NCBI RefSeq assembly: GCF_004138135.1
Contig: NZ_RYFD01000026.1
Location: 1 to 63,789, forward strand
Source of the DNA: Candidatus Oscillochloris fontis
GTDB lineage: Bacteria > Chloroflexota > Chloroflexia > Chloroflexales > Chloroflexaceae
Reading direction: 5' to 3'
DNA: 63,789 bases
The stretch's first letter is position 1; each line of letters starts with the position of its first letter. Made by a program: the position numbers and the translations under genes. The notes under the pieces were generated by a model. It was given only the letters and a program-made list of their open reading frames with translations. It was not told the DNA's origin and ran no database searches. This document shows, piece by piece, positions 26,833 through 36,901 of the stretch.

Positions 26833-28350
26833 ATGTCATTGCAACAAAAACTACCAACAAACTGGGAAGAGCGCGAAAATCTTCGCATCAAGGGCCAATT
26901 CTGGACACCTGCTTGGGTCGCTGATGCGATGGTGAGCTACGCCATTGCAGGTGGTTTTAGAAAACTCTTTGACCCTGCGGTTGGTGCTGGAGCCTTCTTT
27001 CTCGCAGCCAAGCGAGTCTCACTTCAGACAGGCATACCGTTAACACTATCAGGAACTGAAGTTGATCCTGAAGCATTATACGAGGCAAAGAGATGGGGAC
27101 TAACAGATGTAGATCTTTCAGCAGTCCAATTGCGCGATTTCGTGCTCAATCCGCCCCAAATATCTCTTACTGCCACGGTAGCGAACCCTCCATATATTCG
27201 ACATCACCGCTTAGATAGTATTGTCAAATCCAAGCTCAAATTACTCTGTCAAAAAATTACAGGTTTTACTATTGATGGACGTGCGGGTTTACATGTCTAT
27301 TTTCTTCTTAATGCACTTTCGATGCTCCATCAAGATGGACGACTCGCCTTTATTATGCCTGCTGACACTGTAGAAGGTGTCTTTGCAAAGAAACTCTGGA
27401 CATGGATTACACAGCATTACTGCCTTGATGCGGTGGTAACATTTGCTCCTGAGGCTACACCCTTTCCTGGAGTAGATACCAATGCCCTGATTTTTTTTAT
27501 CAGGAAGGCTGAACCCAAGCAGCATTTCTTTTGGGTTCGCTGTCGTTCGCAACATCCGAGTGACCTCAAAGAGTGGGTATTATCGGATTTCCTGTGCCTA
27601 ACGAACACAACCCTCGATATTCACAACCGAACCTTAGAAGAGGCGATGAAGACAGGATTATCGCGCCCTCCAAGCATTGTTTCAGATGCTACCTACCGTC
27701 TTGGCATGTATGCAAGAATCATGCGCGGGGTTGCTACTGGTTCAAACGAGTTCTTCTTTCTTACCCGTCAGCAGGCCCGTGATTTGGCAATTCCTTCCTC
27801 ATTTTTACGTCCGGCACTTGGTCGAACCAGAGACATACCCGAAGATGTAGTCACTGACAAAACCGTTGAGGATGCCGAACAGTCAGGTCGTCCAACCTTA
27901 CTTCTCAATTTAGATGGCCGTCCTATCGAATCGTTCCCATCGCCAATACAAGAGTATTTAGCAAAGGGTATTGAACAAGGGCTTCCCTCGCTTGCACTGA
28001 TTAAGCAACGTAAACCGTGGTATAAGATGGAGACCCGCACAGTACCACCATTCCTTTTCGCCTATCTAGGTAGGCGGAATGCACGATTTATTCGTAATGA
28101 AGCGAAGATTATTCCGCTCACAAGCTTTCTCTGTGTCTATCCACGCCACCAAGACAAACACACTATGAATGCGTTATGGTCTGTCTTATCGCACCCAGAG
28201 ACTGTCCGTAATCTAGTACTTGTCGGTAAATCCTATGGTGCAGGTGCGATCAAAGTTGAACCAAGGGCACTTGAAAAATTACCCCTACCTGATGCGGTAG
28301 TAGAAGCATCAGGGTTGAGTCGTTGCAATCAATACACATTAGGTTTGTAA
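26833..28350 (+). CDS. N6-adenine DNA methyltransferase (partner of AccI-like nuclease)
   Basis: A protein of about 505 aa that should methylate adenine in the nuclease's recognition site to protect host DNA. It has SAM-binding motif I (FDPAVGAGAFFLAA) and catalytic motif IV NPPY at about 118-121 (ANPPYIRHH), the order seen in gamma-class type II enzymes; the C-terminal half would hold the target-recognition region. ATG 26833 follows aaaagg; an in-frame start at 26779 inside the nuclease gene is less likely. It shares the low G+C of the nuclease gene, so both arrived together. Confidence 0.88.
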   Translation: MSLQQKLPTNWEERENLRIKGQFWTPAWVADAMVSYAIAGGFRKLFDPAVGAGAFFLAAKRVSLQTGIPLTLSGTEVDPEALYEAKRWGLTDVDLSAVQLRDFVLNPPQISLTATVANPPYIRHHRLDSIVKSKLKLLCQKITGFTIDGRAGLHVYFLLNALSMLHQDGRLAFIMPADTVEGVFAKKLWTWITQHYCLDAVVTFAPEATPFPGVDTNALIFFIRKAEPKQHFFWVRCRSQHPSDLKEWVLSDFLCLTNTTLDIHNRTLEEAMKTGLSRPPSIVSDATYRLGMYARIMRGVATGSNEFFFLTRQQARDLAIPSSFLRPALGRTRDIPEDVVTDKTVEDAEQSGRPTLLLNLDGRPIESFPSPIQEYLAKGIEQGLPSLALIKQRKPWYKMETRTVPPFLFAYLGRRNARFIRNEAKIIPLTSFLCVYPRHQDKHTMNALWSVLSHPETVRNLVLVGKSYGAGAIKVEPRALEKLPLPDAVVEASGLSRCNQYTLGL

Positions 28351-28390
28351 CACCTCCACCACCCCCACGGATGCTGGTATCATACATGTT

Positions 28391-29734
28391 ATGAAGTACC
28401 TCGCCTGCATCCTGCTGCTGCTCATACTCCCCGCATGCAGCCTCACCCTACCCGGTGTGGCCGAGGCTCCTGCGCTGACTCCGCCACCCAGCGAGCGCCC
28501 CTCACTCCCCCGACCGCCGCGCCCCCCCACGCCCACCCCACCCCAGCCGACGCTCGCGCCTACCCCCACCCTCGCCCCGCTCAGCCTCGCTGAACGCCGC
28601 CGGATCTTCGTGCAGGTCTGGGAGACGGTGCGCGATCACTATCTCTATGCCGATTATAACGGTGCGGATTGGCAGGCGGTCTATACCGAATTTTCGCCCC
28701 AGGTTGAGGCGAGTACCAACCCCGAAACCTTCTACCTCCTCATGGAGTTGATGATCGAGCGGCTTGATGATGACCACTCGCGCTACGAGTCACCCCAGGA
28801 GGTCGCTGCGCAACAGGCCGAGTTCTCCGGGACGCTGCGCTATGGCGGGATTGGGGCCGAGATCCGCGATGTGGATGAGGGCGGCTTGGTAACGTCGGTG
28901 GTGCCGGGTGGCCCGGCGGATCGCGCTGGGATTATGCCCCACGATCTGATTATCGCGGTTGATGGGGTGGATTACCAGGATAGCGCCGCCTTTGGCCCCG
29001 GTGGCCCGATCAGCCAGGTGCGCGGCGAACCCGGTACGCCGGTACGCCTCGGTATCCGCTCGCCCAATCAGCCGCTCCGCGAGGTGCTGGTGGTACGCGA
29101 GGTGATAGACCTCGATGCCTTTAATCGGGTGAGTGCCCGCCGCCTCGCGGGTAGTTCGGTCGGCCTGTTGAGCATTCCTAGCTTCTATGTGGAAGGGGTG
29201 GATCATCAGGTGCGCCACGCAGTTGCGGATCTGCTTCAGGATGGCCCGCTGAGTGGCTTGATCATTGATGTGCGCACCAATGGCGGCGGCTATGTTCACC
29301 TGATGCGCAATACCATCGCCCTCTTCCATGATGGTGGGCTGATCGGCAGTACCAGCGGGCGTACCAGTAGCGAGGAGCAGCGTATCCCCAGCGGCAAGCT
29401 GATCCCCGATCTGCAAGCGATACCGATTATCGTGTTGGTGAGTGAGGAGACCAATAGCGCCGCCGAGATGTTCGCCGCTGGAATGCAGGTGCTTGGCCGC
29501 GCCCAGGTTGTCGGTACCCCCAGCGCGGGCAATACCGAGAACCTCTATAGCTACGACTTCGCCGATGGTTCTCGGTTACTGCTGGCCGAGGTCGCCTATT
29601 ACCTCCCCGATGGTACCCCGATTGAGGGCCAGGGTGTGCAACCCGACCGCATGGTTGTTGCTGAGTGGTGGCGTTATTTGCCCGAAGATGACCCCCAGAT
29701 TCAGGCTGCGCTCGAACAACTCCAACATCCGTAG
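28391..29734 (+). CDS. S41-family (CtpA-like) lipoprotein protease with PDZ domain
   Basis: 447 aa. A lipobox signal (LILPAC, Cys near 16) and a long proline-rich linker (about 25-65) place it outside the membrane. A PDZ domain (about 150-230; GGLVTSVVPGGPADRAGIMPHDL) precedes the peptidase S41 core, with IDVRTNGGGYV and the nucleophile region EETNSAAEMFAAGM. The general-base Lys follows in the family, but I cannot place it with certainty. C-terminal processing peptidases degrade or trim envelope proteins. Composition returns to the high G+C norm here after the restriction genes. Confidence 0.87.
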   Translation: MKYLACILLLLILPACSLTLPGVAEAPALTPPPSERPSLPRPPRPPTPTPPQPTLAPTPTLAPLSLAERRRIFVQVWETVRDHYLYADYNGADWQAVYTEFSPQVEASTNPETFYLLMELMIERLDDDHSRYESPQEVAAQQAEFSGTLRYGGIGAEIRDVDEGGLVTSVVPGGPADRAGIMPHDLIIAVDGVDYQDSAAFGPGGPISQVRGEPGTPVRLGIRSPNQPLREVLVVREVIDLDAFNRVSARRLAGSSVGLLSIPSFYVEGVDHQVRHAVADLLQDGPLSGLIIDVRTNGGGYVHLMRNTIALFHDGGLIGSTSGRTSSEEQRIPSGKLIPDLQAIPIIVLVSEETNSAAEMFAAGMQVLGRAQVVGTPSAGNTENLYSYDFADGSRLLLAEVAYYLPDGTPIEGQGVQPDRMVVAEWWRYLPEDDPQIQAALEQLQHP

Positions 29735-29804
29735 TAAGTCAAACGTGCTATACTTGGAGCAGCGTGTCGTAGACACTCCCAATCTCCATATATAGGAAAA
29801 GACT

Positions 29805-30362
29805 ATGAGTACCCGACGTATCTTTCGCATAGACAACAGTGAAGATAAAAAGACTCTCAAAATGCAGTGCCGCCCAGTCAAATTGCCCGACCCCAATTTG
29901 AAGCAGTTGGTGGCCGACATGTTTGAGACCATGCGCAAGGCTCATGGGGTTGGTCTGGCGGCACCCCAAGTGGGCTTGCCCATTCAACTCTGCATTGTTG
30001 AGATCCCCGCCGAGATCGAGCAACTTGATGATGGTACCGAAGTTGAGGTTGCTCCCGCCGAACAGTATGTGCTGATTAACCCGCGCATCGTCAAGACCAG
30101 TGGCGATGAGATCATGCGCGACGAGGGGTGCCTCAGTTTACCCGGTTGGTACGGGATGGTTCCGCGCCACAGTTGGGTCACCGTTGAGTACCAGGAGCCT
30201 AACGGCAAGGTGCGCCGCTTGCGCAAGGCCGATGGTTTGCTGGGTTGGGCGATCCAGCACGAGGTTGATCACCTCCACGGTGTCCTCTTTACCGAGCGTA
30301 TCCGCGATCTTTCCACCCTGCGTGATGTGAGTAAGCAGCCCGATGAGTTGGTGGCGGCGTAG
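29805..30362 (+). CDS. def: Peptide deformylase
   Basis: A 185-aa cytoplasmic metalloenzyme that removes formyl from the N-terminal Met of nascent proteins. All three signature motifs are present: GVGLAAPQVG (about 46-55), EGCLSLPG (about 107-114, metal-binding Cys) and QHEVDHLHG (about 149-157, the HExxH metal site). The upstream region has a tatact at 29749-29754 that could be a -10 box. It is followed by a hairpin of family D type that probably ends transcription. Confidence 0.96.
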   Translation: MSTRRIFRIDNSEDKKTLKMQCRPVKLPDPNLKQLVADMFETMRKAHGVGLAAPQVGLPIQLCIVEIPAEIEQLDDGTEVEVAPAEQYVLINPRIVKTSGDEIMRDEGCLSLPGWYGMVPRHSWVTVEYQEPNGKVRRLRKADGLLGWAIQHEVDHLHGVLFTERIRDLSTLRDVSKQPDELVAA

Positions 30363-30375
30363 GATAGGTGGATCT

Positions 30376-30441
30376 TTGTGTGGTGGCGTTTGCTGGCTGC
30401 ACCGCCAAATGCCACCACACATTGGGGTTTGGGGCTGCGCC
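30376..30441. terminator. Hairpin repeat family D (variant) after def
   Basis: gtgtggtggcgtttg pairs with caaatgccaccacac (one G-T pair) around a 13-nt loop, followed by the family tail attggggtttggggctgcgcccc. It lies between the convergent def and histidine kinase genes and may terminate both. There is no strong T-run. Confidence 0.6.
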
Positions 30442-30449
30442 CCAAGGAA

Positions 30450-31826
30450 TCATCCCGGCAGGTACAACGTAAAGATACTCCCCTCACCATAGCGACTCTG
30501 CACCTGAATTATGCCCCCTAACATCTCGGCGAGGCGTTGCGAGAGGTGTAACCCAAGCCCCGTGCCCTCACGTTGGCGCACCTCGGCAGAGTTGACTCGC
30601 CCAAACTCCACAAAGAGCAACGGCAGATCGGCTTCGCGAATCCCAATTCCCGTATCTACCACGCTGATCGCCACCTGATGATTCGTATTGGGGAGGGATA
30701 ACTCGATCCGTACCGCACCGTGATCGGTAAACTTGATCGCATTACTCACCAGATTGAGCATGATCTGATTCAAGGCGCGCCGGTCGGTGTGGAGGATCTG
30801 CGCCGCTTGCGGTGCGATCAGACCCAACTCCAATCCCTTTTGTTCGGCCATCGGGCGTAAATGCTCGATCACCTCGTTCAGTACCTCTTGACAATTGACC
30901 GACTCCGAATGTATTTCAAGGCGTCCAGATTCGATCTTGGCCATATCCAAAATATCATTGATCATACTGAGCAAATGGCGCGAACTACGCTGAATGGTGT
31001 TTAATTGGCGCTCCTGATCAAATGTGAGCGGGCCAGGCAGTTTCATCAGCAGCGTACCAGTAAAGCCCATGATGGCATTCAGCGGCGTGCGCAGTTCGTG
31101 GCTCATATTGGCCAGAAACATATCCTTTGCCTGATTGGCCCGCTCCAACTCGGCAGTGCGCACGGCTACTCGTTGCTCCAACTCACTATTCAGCAATGCC
31201 AGATCGCGCTCAACTTGGCAGCGCGCCTGTTCAGATACTGCCTGCGCATGGCCAAAGCGTAACAATACCACAGCAAAGATCATCAACAAGATTGCTGCGA
31301 GACTCAAAAAGAACGTAAATACCTGATCAATCCGGATTGAAAAATCACGAAATTTACCCCGTACATCTTCATCTAAGCCATTAGCTTCCAATTCCAATTC
31401 GTGAAAACTGAGCAAAAGTGCGATTGTTTCACGTGGCGAGGGCTGCTCAGCCATATTCCATCGTTCAAGAGAGCGATAAAAACGTTCTTCTTTCATCTCA
31501 TACGCAGCCAGAGCTTCTCCACTTGCATCAAGATTGATTGCATGGGTTCGGATCTGGGTGAGTGCCTGGGCGATCAACACATAGCCCTGCTCACGATTAA
31601 AGGGTAGCATCGGATCGCCCGCCATGGTGAACTGCACAAAACCTTCGGAGAGATCAATCCGTGCCTGCCGCAGGGTGTCAAGCTCACGCACGATGTCATA
31701 AAAAGAGCGCCGCTGTTCAAGATGCAACGCAACAATCACCCCGCAGATCATGATCGCGAGGAGTACTGTCATCCACGCCATTGGTTGGTTGCGCAAAGCG
31801 GCTAGTGGAGGTGTTGCGGGTGTCAT
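30450..31826 (-). CDS. Membrane sensor histidine kinase
   Basis: 458 aa. Two membrane segments (about 16-33 and 175-192) enclose a helical sensor region of about 140 residues. HisKA follows with the phospho-acceptor in MSHELRTPLNAIMGF (about 240), and then HATPase with the N box NLVSNAIKF, G1 VVDTGIGI and G2 GTGLGLHL. There is no receiver domain and no response regulator gene nearby. Its start overlaps the end of the solute-binding gene by 4 bp, so the binding protein may present ligand to this kinase. Confidence 0.92.
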   Translation of the reverse strand: MTPATPPLAALRNQPMAWMTVLLAIMICGVIVALHLEQRRSFYDIVRELDTLRQARIDLSEGFVQFTMAGDPMLPFNREQGYVLIAQALTQIRTHAINLDASGEALAAYEMKEERFYRSLERWNMAEQPSPRETIALLLSFHELELEANGLDEDVRGKFRDFSIRIDQVFTFFLSLAAILLMIFAVVLLRFGHAQAVSEQARCQVERDLALLNSELEQRVAVRTAELERANQAKDMFLANMSHELRTPLNAIMGFTGTLLMKLPGPLTFDQERQLNTIQRSSRHLLSMINDILDMAKIESGRLEIHSESVNCQEVLNEVIEHLRPMAEQKGLELGLIAPQAAQILHTDRRALNQIMLNLVSNAIKFTDHGAVRIELSLPNTNHQVAISVVDTGIGIREADLPLLFVEFGRVNSAEVRQREGTGLGLHLSQRLAEMLGGIIQVQSRYGEGSIFTLYLPG

Positions 31827-32698
31827 TGTGTAAGAACCTCCTGGGTGGTGATTGCACCAGGCAGCTCAGCCTCTGTAAAACCAAATGGAGCAATGATCTG
31901 AAGATGATCACGGCTATTGATCAACGTATCCATGGCCCGATTCCACGCCGTTCGTAAGGCGCGATCTTCTTGGCGGAAGGCAAAACCACCATAACCTAAG
32001 CCATCCGTATGTGCTGGATCGGGTTGCACAAAGGGCGTCGCTACCTCAAGTTGGGGGACATACTCATACTTGACGAGCCAGCGGAGTGTGGGGGCTGAGA
32101 TTGCAAAAGCGTCGGCCAGATCGCTCTCCACCGCCACCCGCGCAGTCGGAATATCGGGCGCACGGATTAGGCGCTCCGGTGCCAACCCGATCTGTTGCAA
32201 CATGCGCTGTTCAATCGAGCTATCAAGCACAGCCACCCGAATCCCTGCCGTCTGCACCACCTGTTCATACGTATGCAGGTTGTGGGGATTGCCAATACGC
32301 ACCAACAAACCCTGTTGGACATGAAAGGTGGGTTCGGAGAAGGCGACCCACCTGGCCCGTTCCGGCGTGATAAACATCCCCGCTGCGATCACATCAAAGC
32401 GCCCGTTGCGCAGATCGGGGATGAGTTGATCAAACTCGGTCTGTATCCAGGTGATCTGGCTAATCCCCATGCGCTCCACCACCGCACGGGCCACCTCCGG
32501 TGACTCGCCCGTGACGCGACGATTCTCACGGGTAAAGGCAAACGGAGCCTCAACTGCATAGCCAATGCGAATGCGATCTGCACGCTGGATGTTCTCAAAT
32601 GACCGATCACGCGCCACAAAGAGGCCAACTAGGATGGCCAAAAGAGCCAAGCCTAGCCAAAAAGTGATTCTATTACGACGTTGTTGGTGTGTGATCAT
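31823..32698 (-). CDS. Membrane-anchored solute-binding protein (SBP_bac_3-like)
   Basis: About 291 aa: a single N-terminal membrane anchor (ITFWLGLALLAILVGLFVA) followed by a family 3 extracellular solute-binding fold (RIGYAVEAPFAFTRENRRVTGESPEVARAVVERMGI, then FDVIAAGMFITPERARWVAFSEP). Such domains bind amino acids or similar small molecules. No transporter genes adjoin; the partner is the histidine kinase with which it overlaps by 4 bp, suggesting a sensory rather than transport role. GTG 32707 is an alternative start three codons upstream. Confidence 0.85.
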   Translation of the reverse strand: MITHQQRRNRITFWLGLALLAILVGLFVARDRSFENIQRADRIRIGYAVEAPFAFTRENRRVTGESPEVARAVVERMGISQITWIQTEFDQLIPDLRNGRFDVIAAGMFITPERARWVAFSEPTFHVQQGLLVRIGNPHNLHTYEQVVQTAGIRVAVLDSSIEQRMLQQIGLAPERLIRAPDIPTARVAVESDLADAFAISAPTLRWLVKYEYVPQLEVATPFVQPDPAHTDGLGYGGFAFRQEDRALRTAWNRAMDTLINSRDHLQIIAPFGFTEAELPGAITTQEVLTQ

Positions 32699-32809
32699 GC
32701 TTGCCACGACTCGTTATATCTAACTAGATACGATCTATTGTACTACCCCTATAGGCACACCATACAGGCGAACCAACCGTACCGCGCCCCTCGCCACACC
32801 CCATGCACA

Positions 32810-32926
32810 GGGTGTCACGTAACGTTTTGCAGCAACGCATTACTCAGTAAGGAACATGGAGGGGCGCGTCGCGACGCGCCCCTACGCACGCATGGACGGT
32901 TCCGTGCAAAACGTTACGTGACACCC
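32810..32926. mobile_element. 117-bp MITE with 22-bp TIRs and 9-bp target duplication
   Basis: Perfect 22-bp terminal inverted repeats (beginning gggtgtcacgtaacg, ending cgttacgtgacaccc) bound a non-coding element. It is flanked on both sides by the identical 9-mer ccatgcaca (32801-32809 and 32927-32935), a clear target-site duplication. Inside it a palindrome (32860-32883, aggggcgcgtcg and complement) may be another small repeat. It is unrelated to MITE family A and lies upstream of clpC. Confidence 0.92.
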
Positions 32927-33125
32927 CCATGCACAACTCTTATACTTCATGCCAAAGCCAGTGTGCTATACTAGATTTGGCGACATGATCAAGTTGTGCA
33001 TCATCACGTCAATTCCGCTCCATCCAACCATCCGCTGTGATCGGGATTGAATGAACCAATGGCAAGCTATCGCGTCCCGGCTTCCCTGGGAATACATGTC
33101 GGCTTGCCTCACGAGGGAACTGATT

Positions 33126-35606
33126 ATGAGACTTGAGCGCTTCACCGAGAAGGCGCAGGATGCGTTCCAGGCCGCCCAGGAGATCATGCAGGAGCAGCAC
33201 CATACCCAACTCGATGTTGAGCATGTCTTCCTCGCTATGCTCCGCCAACGCGATGGCCTTACCATCCGTACAATGCAGCGTCTGAACCTTGATCCTGAGG
33301 TGGTGGCTTCACGGGTCGAGCGTGAGTTGGAGAAGTCGCCCAAGGTCTATGGGCAATATGGCTTCGGCAATCAGGTCTATGTCACGCCCCGTACCCAACG
33401 CCTTGTCAAACGTGCCGAAGAAGAGGCCAACCGACTAGGCGATCAGTATGTGGGGATTGATCATCTCTTGATCGCCTTGGCCGGTGAGCGCGAGGGCGCT
33501 TCGGCGCGCATCCTCAATACCTTCAATGTGGATCAAGAACGCATCTACCAGATGCTTATGGAGATCCGTGGCTCGCAACGTTCGGATGATCCCGGTGCTG
33601 AAGGGCGCTATGAGATTCTCGAAAAGTATAGTACCGACCTGACCGAAATGGCCAAGCAGGGCCAGCTCGATCCGGTGATTGGGCGCGAGCCGGAGATTAG
33701 CCGCGTGATCCGTATTCTCTCGCGGCGTAGTAAGAATAATCCGGTGCTCGTCGGCGAGACTGGCGTGGGTAAAACGGCAATTGCCGAGGGTTTGGCGCAG
33801 CGCATGAGTACCGGTGATGTGCCGCCAACTCTGCGCGACCGTAAACTACTGGCGCTCGATCTGGCCGGGATGGTCGCAGGCTCCAAGTTTCGGGGCGAGT
33901 TTGAAGAACGCCTCAAGGCGGTGATGGACGAGGTGCGCAGCGCGAAGGGCAAGGTCATCCTCTTTATTGATGAGTTGCATACGGTGGTCGGCGCGGGCGC
34001 AGCCGCTGGTAGTATTGATGCCTCGAATATGCTCAAACCGGCGCTCTCACGCGGCGATATTCAGGTGGTCGGGGCCACGACGATTGATGAGTACCGCAAA
34101 CATATCGAGAAGGACGCTGCTCTCGAACGCCGCTTCAGTCCGGTCTTTGTGGAAGAGCCGGATGTCGAGATGACGATTGAGATGCTCAAGGGGTTGCGCC
34201 GCCGCTATGAGGAACATCACCAACTCACGATCAGCGATGATGCTCTGCACGCGGCTGCTCATCTCTCTAGCCGCTATATCAACGACCGCTTCCTCCCCGA
34301 TAAGGCGATTGACCTGATTGATGAGGCCAGCGCTAAGCTGCGCATCGAGATCTTCGCCATGCCCAAGGATCTCAAGGAACAGGAGATCGCGCTCAAGAAG
34401 CTCCAGCAGGAAGAGGAAGAGGCCGGTGCGCGCCGCGATTATGAGCATGCAGCAGTTCTGCGCGCCCGCTTCTTGACTATGAACCAGCAGTTTGAGCACG
34501 AACGTGAGGCATGGCTCAAGTCGGCCAATCTCGATGAGGTGGTTGATGATGAGGATGTGGCCCAGATCGTTGCGAGTTGGACGGGTGTGCCGGTGAGCCG
34601 GATGCTCGAAACTGAGCGCGAGAAACTGATTGATATGGAGACGCGCCTCCACGAGCGTGTCATCGGCCAGCACGAGGCGATTGTGTCGCTCTCCGATGCG
34701 ATCCGCCGCGCTCGGAGTGGCCTGCGTGACCCGCGTCGCCCGATTGGCAGCTTCATCTTTGTTGGCCCCACCGGGGTCGGTAAGACCGAGTTGGCCAAGG
34801 CGCTCGCTGAGTTCATGTTCGACAGCGAAGACGCGATGACTCGCGTGGATATGAGCGAGTTCCAGGAGCGCCACACGGTCAGCCGCCTGATCGGTGCGCC
34901 CCCCGGCTATGTCGGTTATGACGAGGGTGGCCAGATCACCGAGCAGATCCGTCGCCGCCCCTACCAGGTGGTGCTCTTCGATGAGATCGAAAAGGCCCAC
35001 CCCGATGTCTTCAATGCCCTGCTTCAGGTGCTTGATGATGGCCGCCTGACTGATGGCCAGGGTCGCACGGTTGATTTCCGTAATACCGTCATCATCATGA
35101 CCAGCAATGCCGGTACTGAACACCTGCGCAGTTCGGGTATCGGCTTCTCTACCATCAACCGCGACCACAAGGCGGTTGATATCAAAGAAGCGCGCCGTAA
35201 GGTGGACGAGGCGTTGCGCCAGGTCTTCCGCCCGGAGTTCCTCAATCGCGTGGATGAGATTGTTCTGTTCCATGAACTCGGCTTTGAGGATCTGACCCGG
35301 ATTGTTGATCTCCAAGTGAATGATCTGGCTAACCGGCTGCGTGATCAAAAGATCGCGCTCACCCTCACCCAAGCCGCCCGTGAGTATCTGGTCAGCGAGG
35401 GCTATAACCCGATCTATGGTGCGCGACCATTGCGTCGCACAGTACAGCGGCTTTTGGAGACCCCGATCTCGCACGAGTTACTACGCGGCATCTTCAAAGA
35501 GGGCGATACAATCCATGTCGATCTGGAGAATGGCCAACTTGCATTCCTACGGGGAGGGGTGTTGGCGATTGAGAGCAAACATCCAGCCGAACCGTTAGGT
35601 GCATGA
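33126..35606 (+). CDS. clpC: ClpC-type AAA+ unfoldase
   Basis: About 826 aa, the hexameric ATPase that unfolds substrates for ClpP. Order: ClpN repeats (about 1-145), AAA-1 with [15 protein letters not shown] and Walker [10 protein letters not shown], a short linker with a UVR-type helix pair ([14 protein letters not shown]) and not the long ClpB coiled coil, then AAA-2 with [16 protein letters not shown] and [11 protein letters not shown], and the D2-small domain. ATG 33126 has a gaggga site; an open frame from 33051 is judged leader. No ClpP gene is in the window. Confidence 0.95.
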   Translation: MRLERFTEKAQDAFQAAQEIMQEQHHTQLDVEHVFLAMLRQRDGLTIRTMQRLNLDPEVVASRVERELEKSPKVYGQYGFGNQVYVTPRTQRLVKRAEEEANRLGDQYVGIDHLLIALAGEREGASARILNTFNVDQERIYQMLMEIRGSQRSDDPGAEGRYEILEKYSTDLTEMAKQGQLDPVIGREPEISRVIRILSRRSKNNPVLVGETGVGKTAIAEGLAQRMSTGDVPPTLRDRKLLALDLAGMVAGSKFRGEFEERLKAVMDEVRSAKGKVILFIDELHTVVGAGAAAGSIDASNMLKPALSRGDIQVVGATTIDEYRKHIEKDAALERRFSPVFVEEPDVEMTIEMLKGLRRRYEEHHQLTISDDALHAAAHLSSRYINDRFLPDKAIDLIDEASAKLRIEIFAMPKDLKEQEIALKKLQQEEEEAGARRDYEHAAVLRARFLTMNQQFEHEREAWLKSANLDEVVDDEDVAQIVASWTGVPVSRMLETEREKLIDMETRLHERVIGQHEAIVSLSDAIRRARSGLRDPRRPIGSFIFVGPTGVGKTELAKALAEFMFDSEDAMTRVDMSEFQERHTVSRLIGAPPGYVGYDEGGQITEQIRRRPYQVVLFDEIEKAHPDVFNALLQVLDDGRLTDGQGRTVDFRNTVIIMTSNAGTEHLRSSGIGFSTINRDHKAVDIKEARRKVDEALRQVFRPEFLNRVDEIVLFHELGFEDLTRIVDLQVNDLANRLRDQKIALTLTQAAREYLVSEGYNPIYGARPLRRTVQRLLETPISHELLRGIFKEGDTIHVDLENGQLAFLRGGVLAIESKHPAEPLGA

Positions 35607-35657
35607 GCTTGGATCAGGGGTCACAATGCCCGATGAGTCCAGTAGAATGTGACACCT

Positions 35658-36719
35658 ATGCCCACGCCGCTGAATACCATGCCGTTTGCATCGTCCAACC
35701 ACCCGAACCGCCGCCTCCGCGAAGCCCTGGTGGGTTGTGGAGATTTCTTCGCCGCCGCACGGCGTCAGGCTGACCCACTCCCCACGCTGCGCGATCTGGC
35801 GGCGGATTGGTTACACGCCGAACAGCTTGAGATCATTGTTCCTGCCGGGACAGGCAGCCTACATACCGGCGAGCCAGGGGTGTTGTCTGGTCCCATCCTG
35901 ATTGGGCGGCGCGTCATCGGGCGGATCGAGGTGCGCCGCTCACTCCCTTATACCGAGGATGACCAGGCACTTCTCGTCGCACTGGGCCAGATCATCGGGG
36001 CCGCCCTCGAATTTTCTGCCCAACAGGGGCAACTCGATCAGTACTACCACCAGTCGCAGGCCCATGCCGATACGCTCGACCGCTTGCTCGGTTTTGGCCG
36101 TTTAGTGGTGAGCGCCACCAGCAACCCCCGTCAACTGGCCCTCGAACTGGTGGTTCAGGTGCCCCACATGGTCACCGGCGAGCGTGCCGGGTTGTTGTTG
36201 CTGCCCGTGGATGACCCGGATGGCCCGATCCTGGCGTTGAGTAACGGTACCTTTAGCAGCACCGAGCGTGCGCGTGATGTGCGGGACCACGGGTTGGCCG
36301 GGTTGGTGTTGGGGTCGCGGGTACCCATGATTATTGACGAGACTGACACCGATGCGCGCTGGTTGGCCATCCGCGACCGTGAACAGGACGCGCCGACCCG
36401 TTGTGCCATGGCTGTCCCGCTGGTGTGGGGCCAGCGCCTGCTGGGCGCACTCACCGTCACTACCACCCAATCGCGCCTCTTCGGCCCACCGCAACTCAAT
36501 CTGCTCGAACTGGCCGCCTGCCATATTTCGCTGGCCGTCCATGCCGCCAATAGCGATGCCTATTTGGCCCAGGCAATGTGCACCATGAGCGATCTGTTGC
36601 ACGAGCTTGATCTGGCGATGGCCGAGGTGAGTAGCGCCGATCCCGCCGCCCTCAGTCGCCTTCAGGCCATCCAGCAGCGGCTGGCGTTGCAGCAACGTAC
36701 CATCCACGAGGCGATTTAG
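35658..36719 (+). CDS. GAF-domain protein
   Basis: About 353 aa, without membrane segments. Residues about 25-120 form a partial GAF-like fold (LIGRRVIGRIEVRRSLPYTEDDQALLVALGQIIGAAL). Residues about 140-310 form a second, better GAF domain (ELVVQVPHMVTGERAGLLLLPVD ... AVPLVWGQRLLGALTV ... FGPPQLNLLELAACHISLAV). It ends in a short coiled coil. No output domain is attached, so it is probably a ligand or redox sensor acting on a partner. GTG 35649 is an alternative start. It lies 51 bp after clpC. Confidence 0.82.
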   Translation: MPTPLNTMPFASSNHPNRRLREALVGCGDFFAAARRQADPLPTLRDLAADWLHAEQLEIIVPAGTGSLHTGEPGVLSGPILIGRRVIGRIEVRRSLPYTEDDQALLVALGQIIGAALEFSAQQGQLDQYYHQSQAHADTLDRLLGFGRLVVSATSNPRQLALELVVQVPHMVTGERAGLLLLPVDDPDGPILALSNGTFSSTERARDVRDHGLAGLVLGSRVPMIIDETDTDARWLAIRDREQDAPTRCAMAVPLVWGQRLLGALTVTTTQSRLFGPPQLNLLELAACHISLAVHAANSDAYLAQAMCTMSDLLHELDLAMAEVSSADPAALSRLQAIQQRLALQQRTIHEAI

Positions 36720-36729
36720 GGGAAATCCC

Positions 36730-36852
36730 GGTTTTGACGCCAAGACGCAAAGGCGCAAAGTCTTCAAGGATATGCCCCCATCAAAACCTTTGCGTCCTTG
36801 CGCCTTTGCGTCAACATGAGGTTGCTGTTTCCTCCAAGTTTGAACGGTTGCG
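36730..36852. repeat. MITE family A, partial copy (left end missing)
   Basis: The core palindrome and a degraded right end (ccaagtttgaacggttgcg) are present, but the left inverted repeat is absent. It separates the GAF gene from the next operon. Confidence 0.75.
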
Positions 36853-36901
36853 ATTTGGGGTACAATACCGGGCATAGCAGCAGGGGAGTGGCTAATCAAC
36901 C

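Noticed and set aside
34047-35474. 475-aa antisense frame in clpC
   Set aside because: A long shadow ORF opposite a highly conserved AAA+ gene; no motif of its own.
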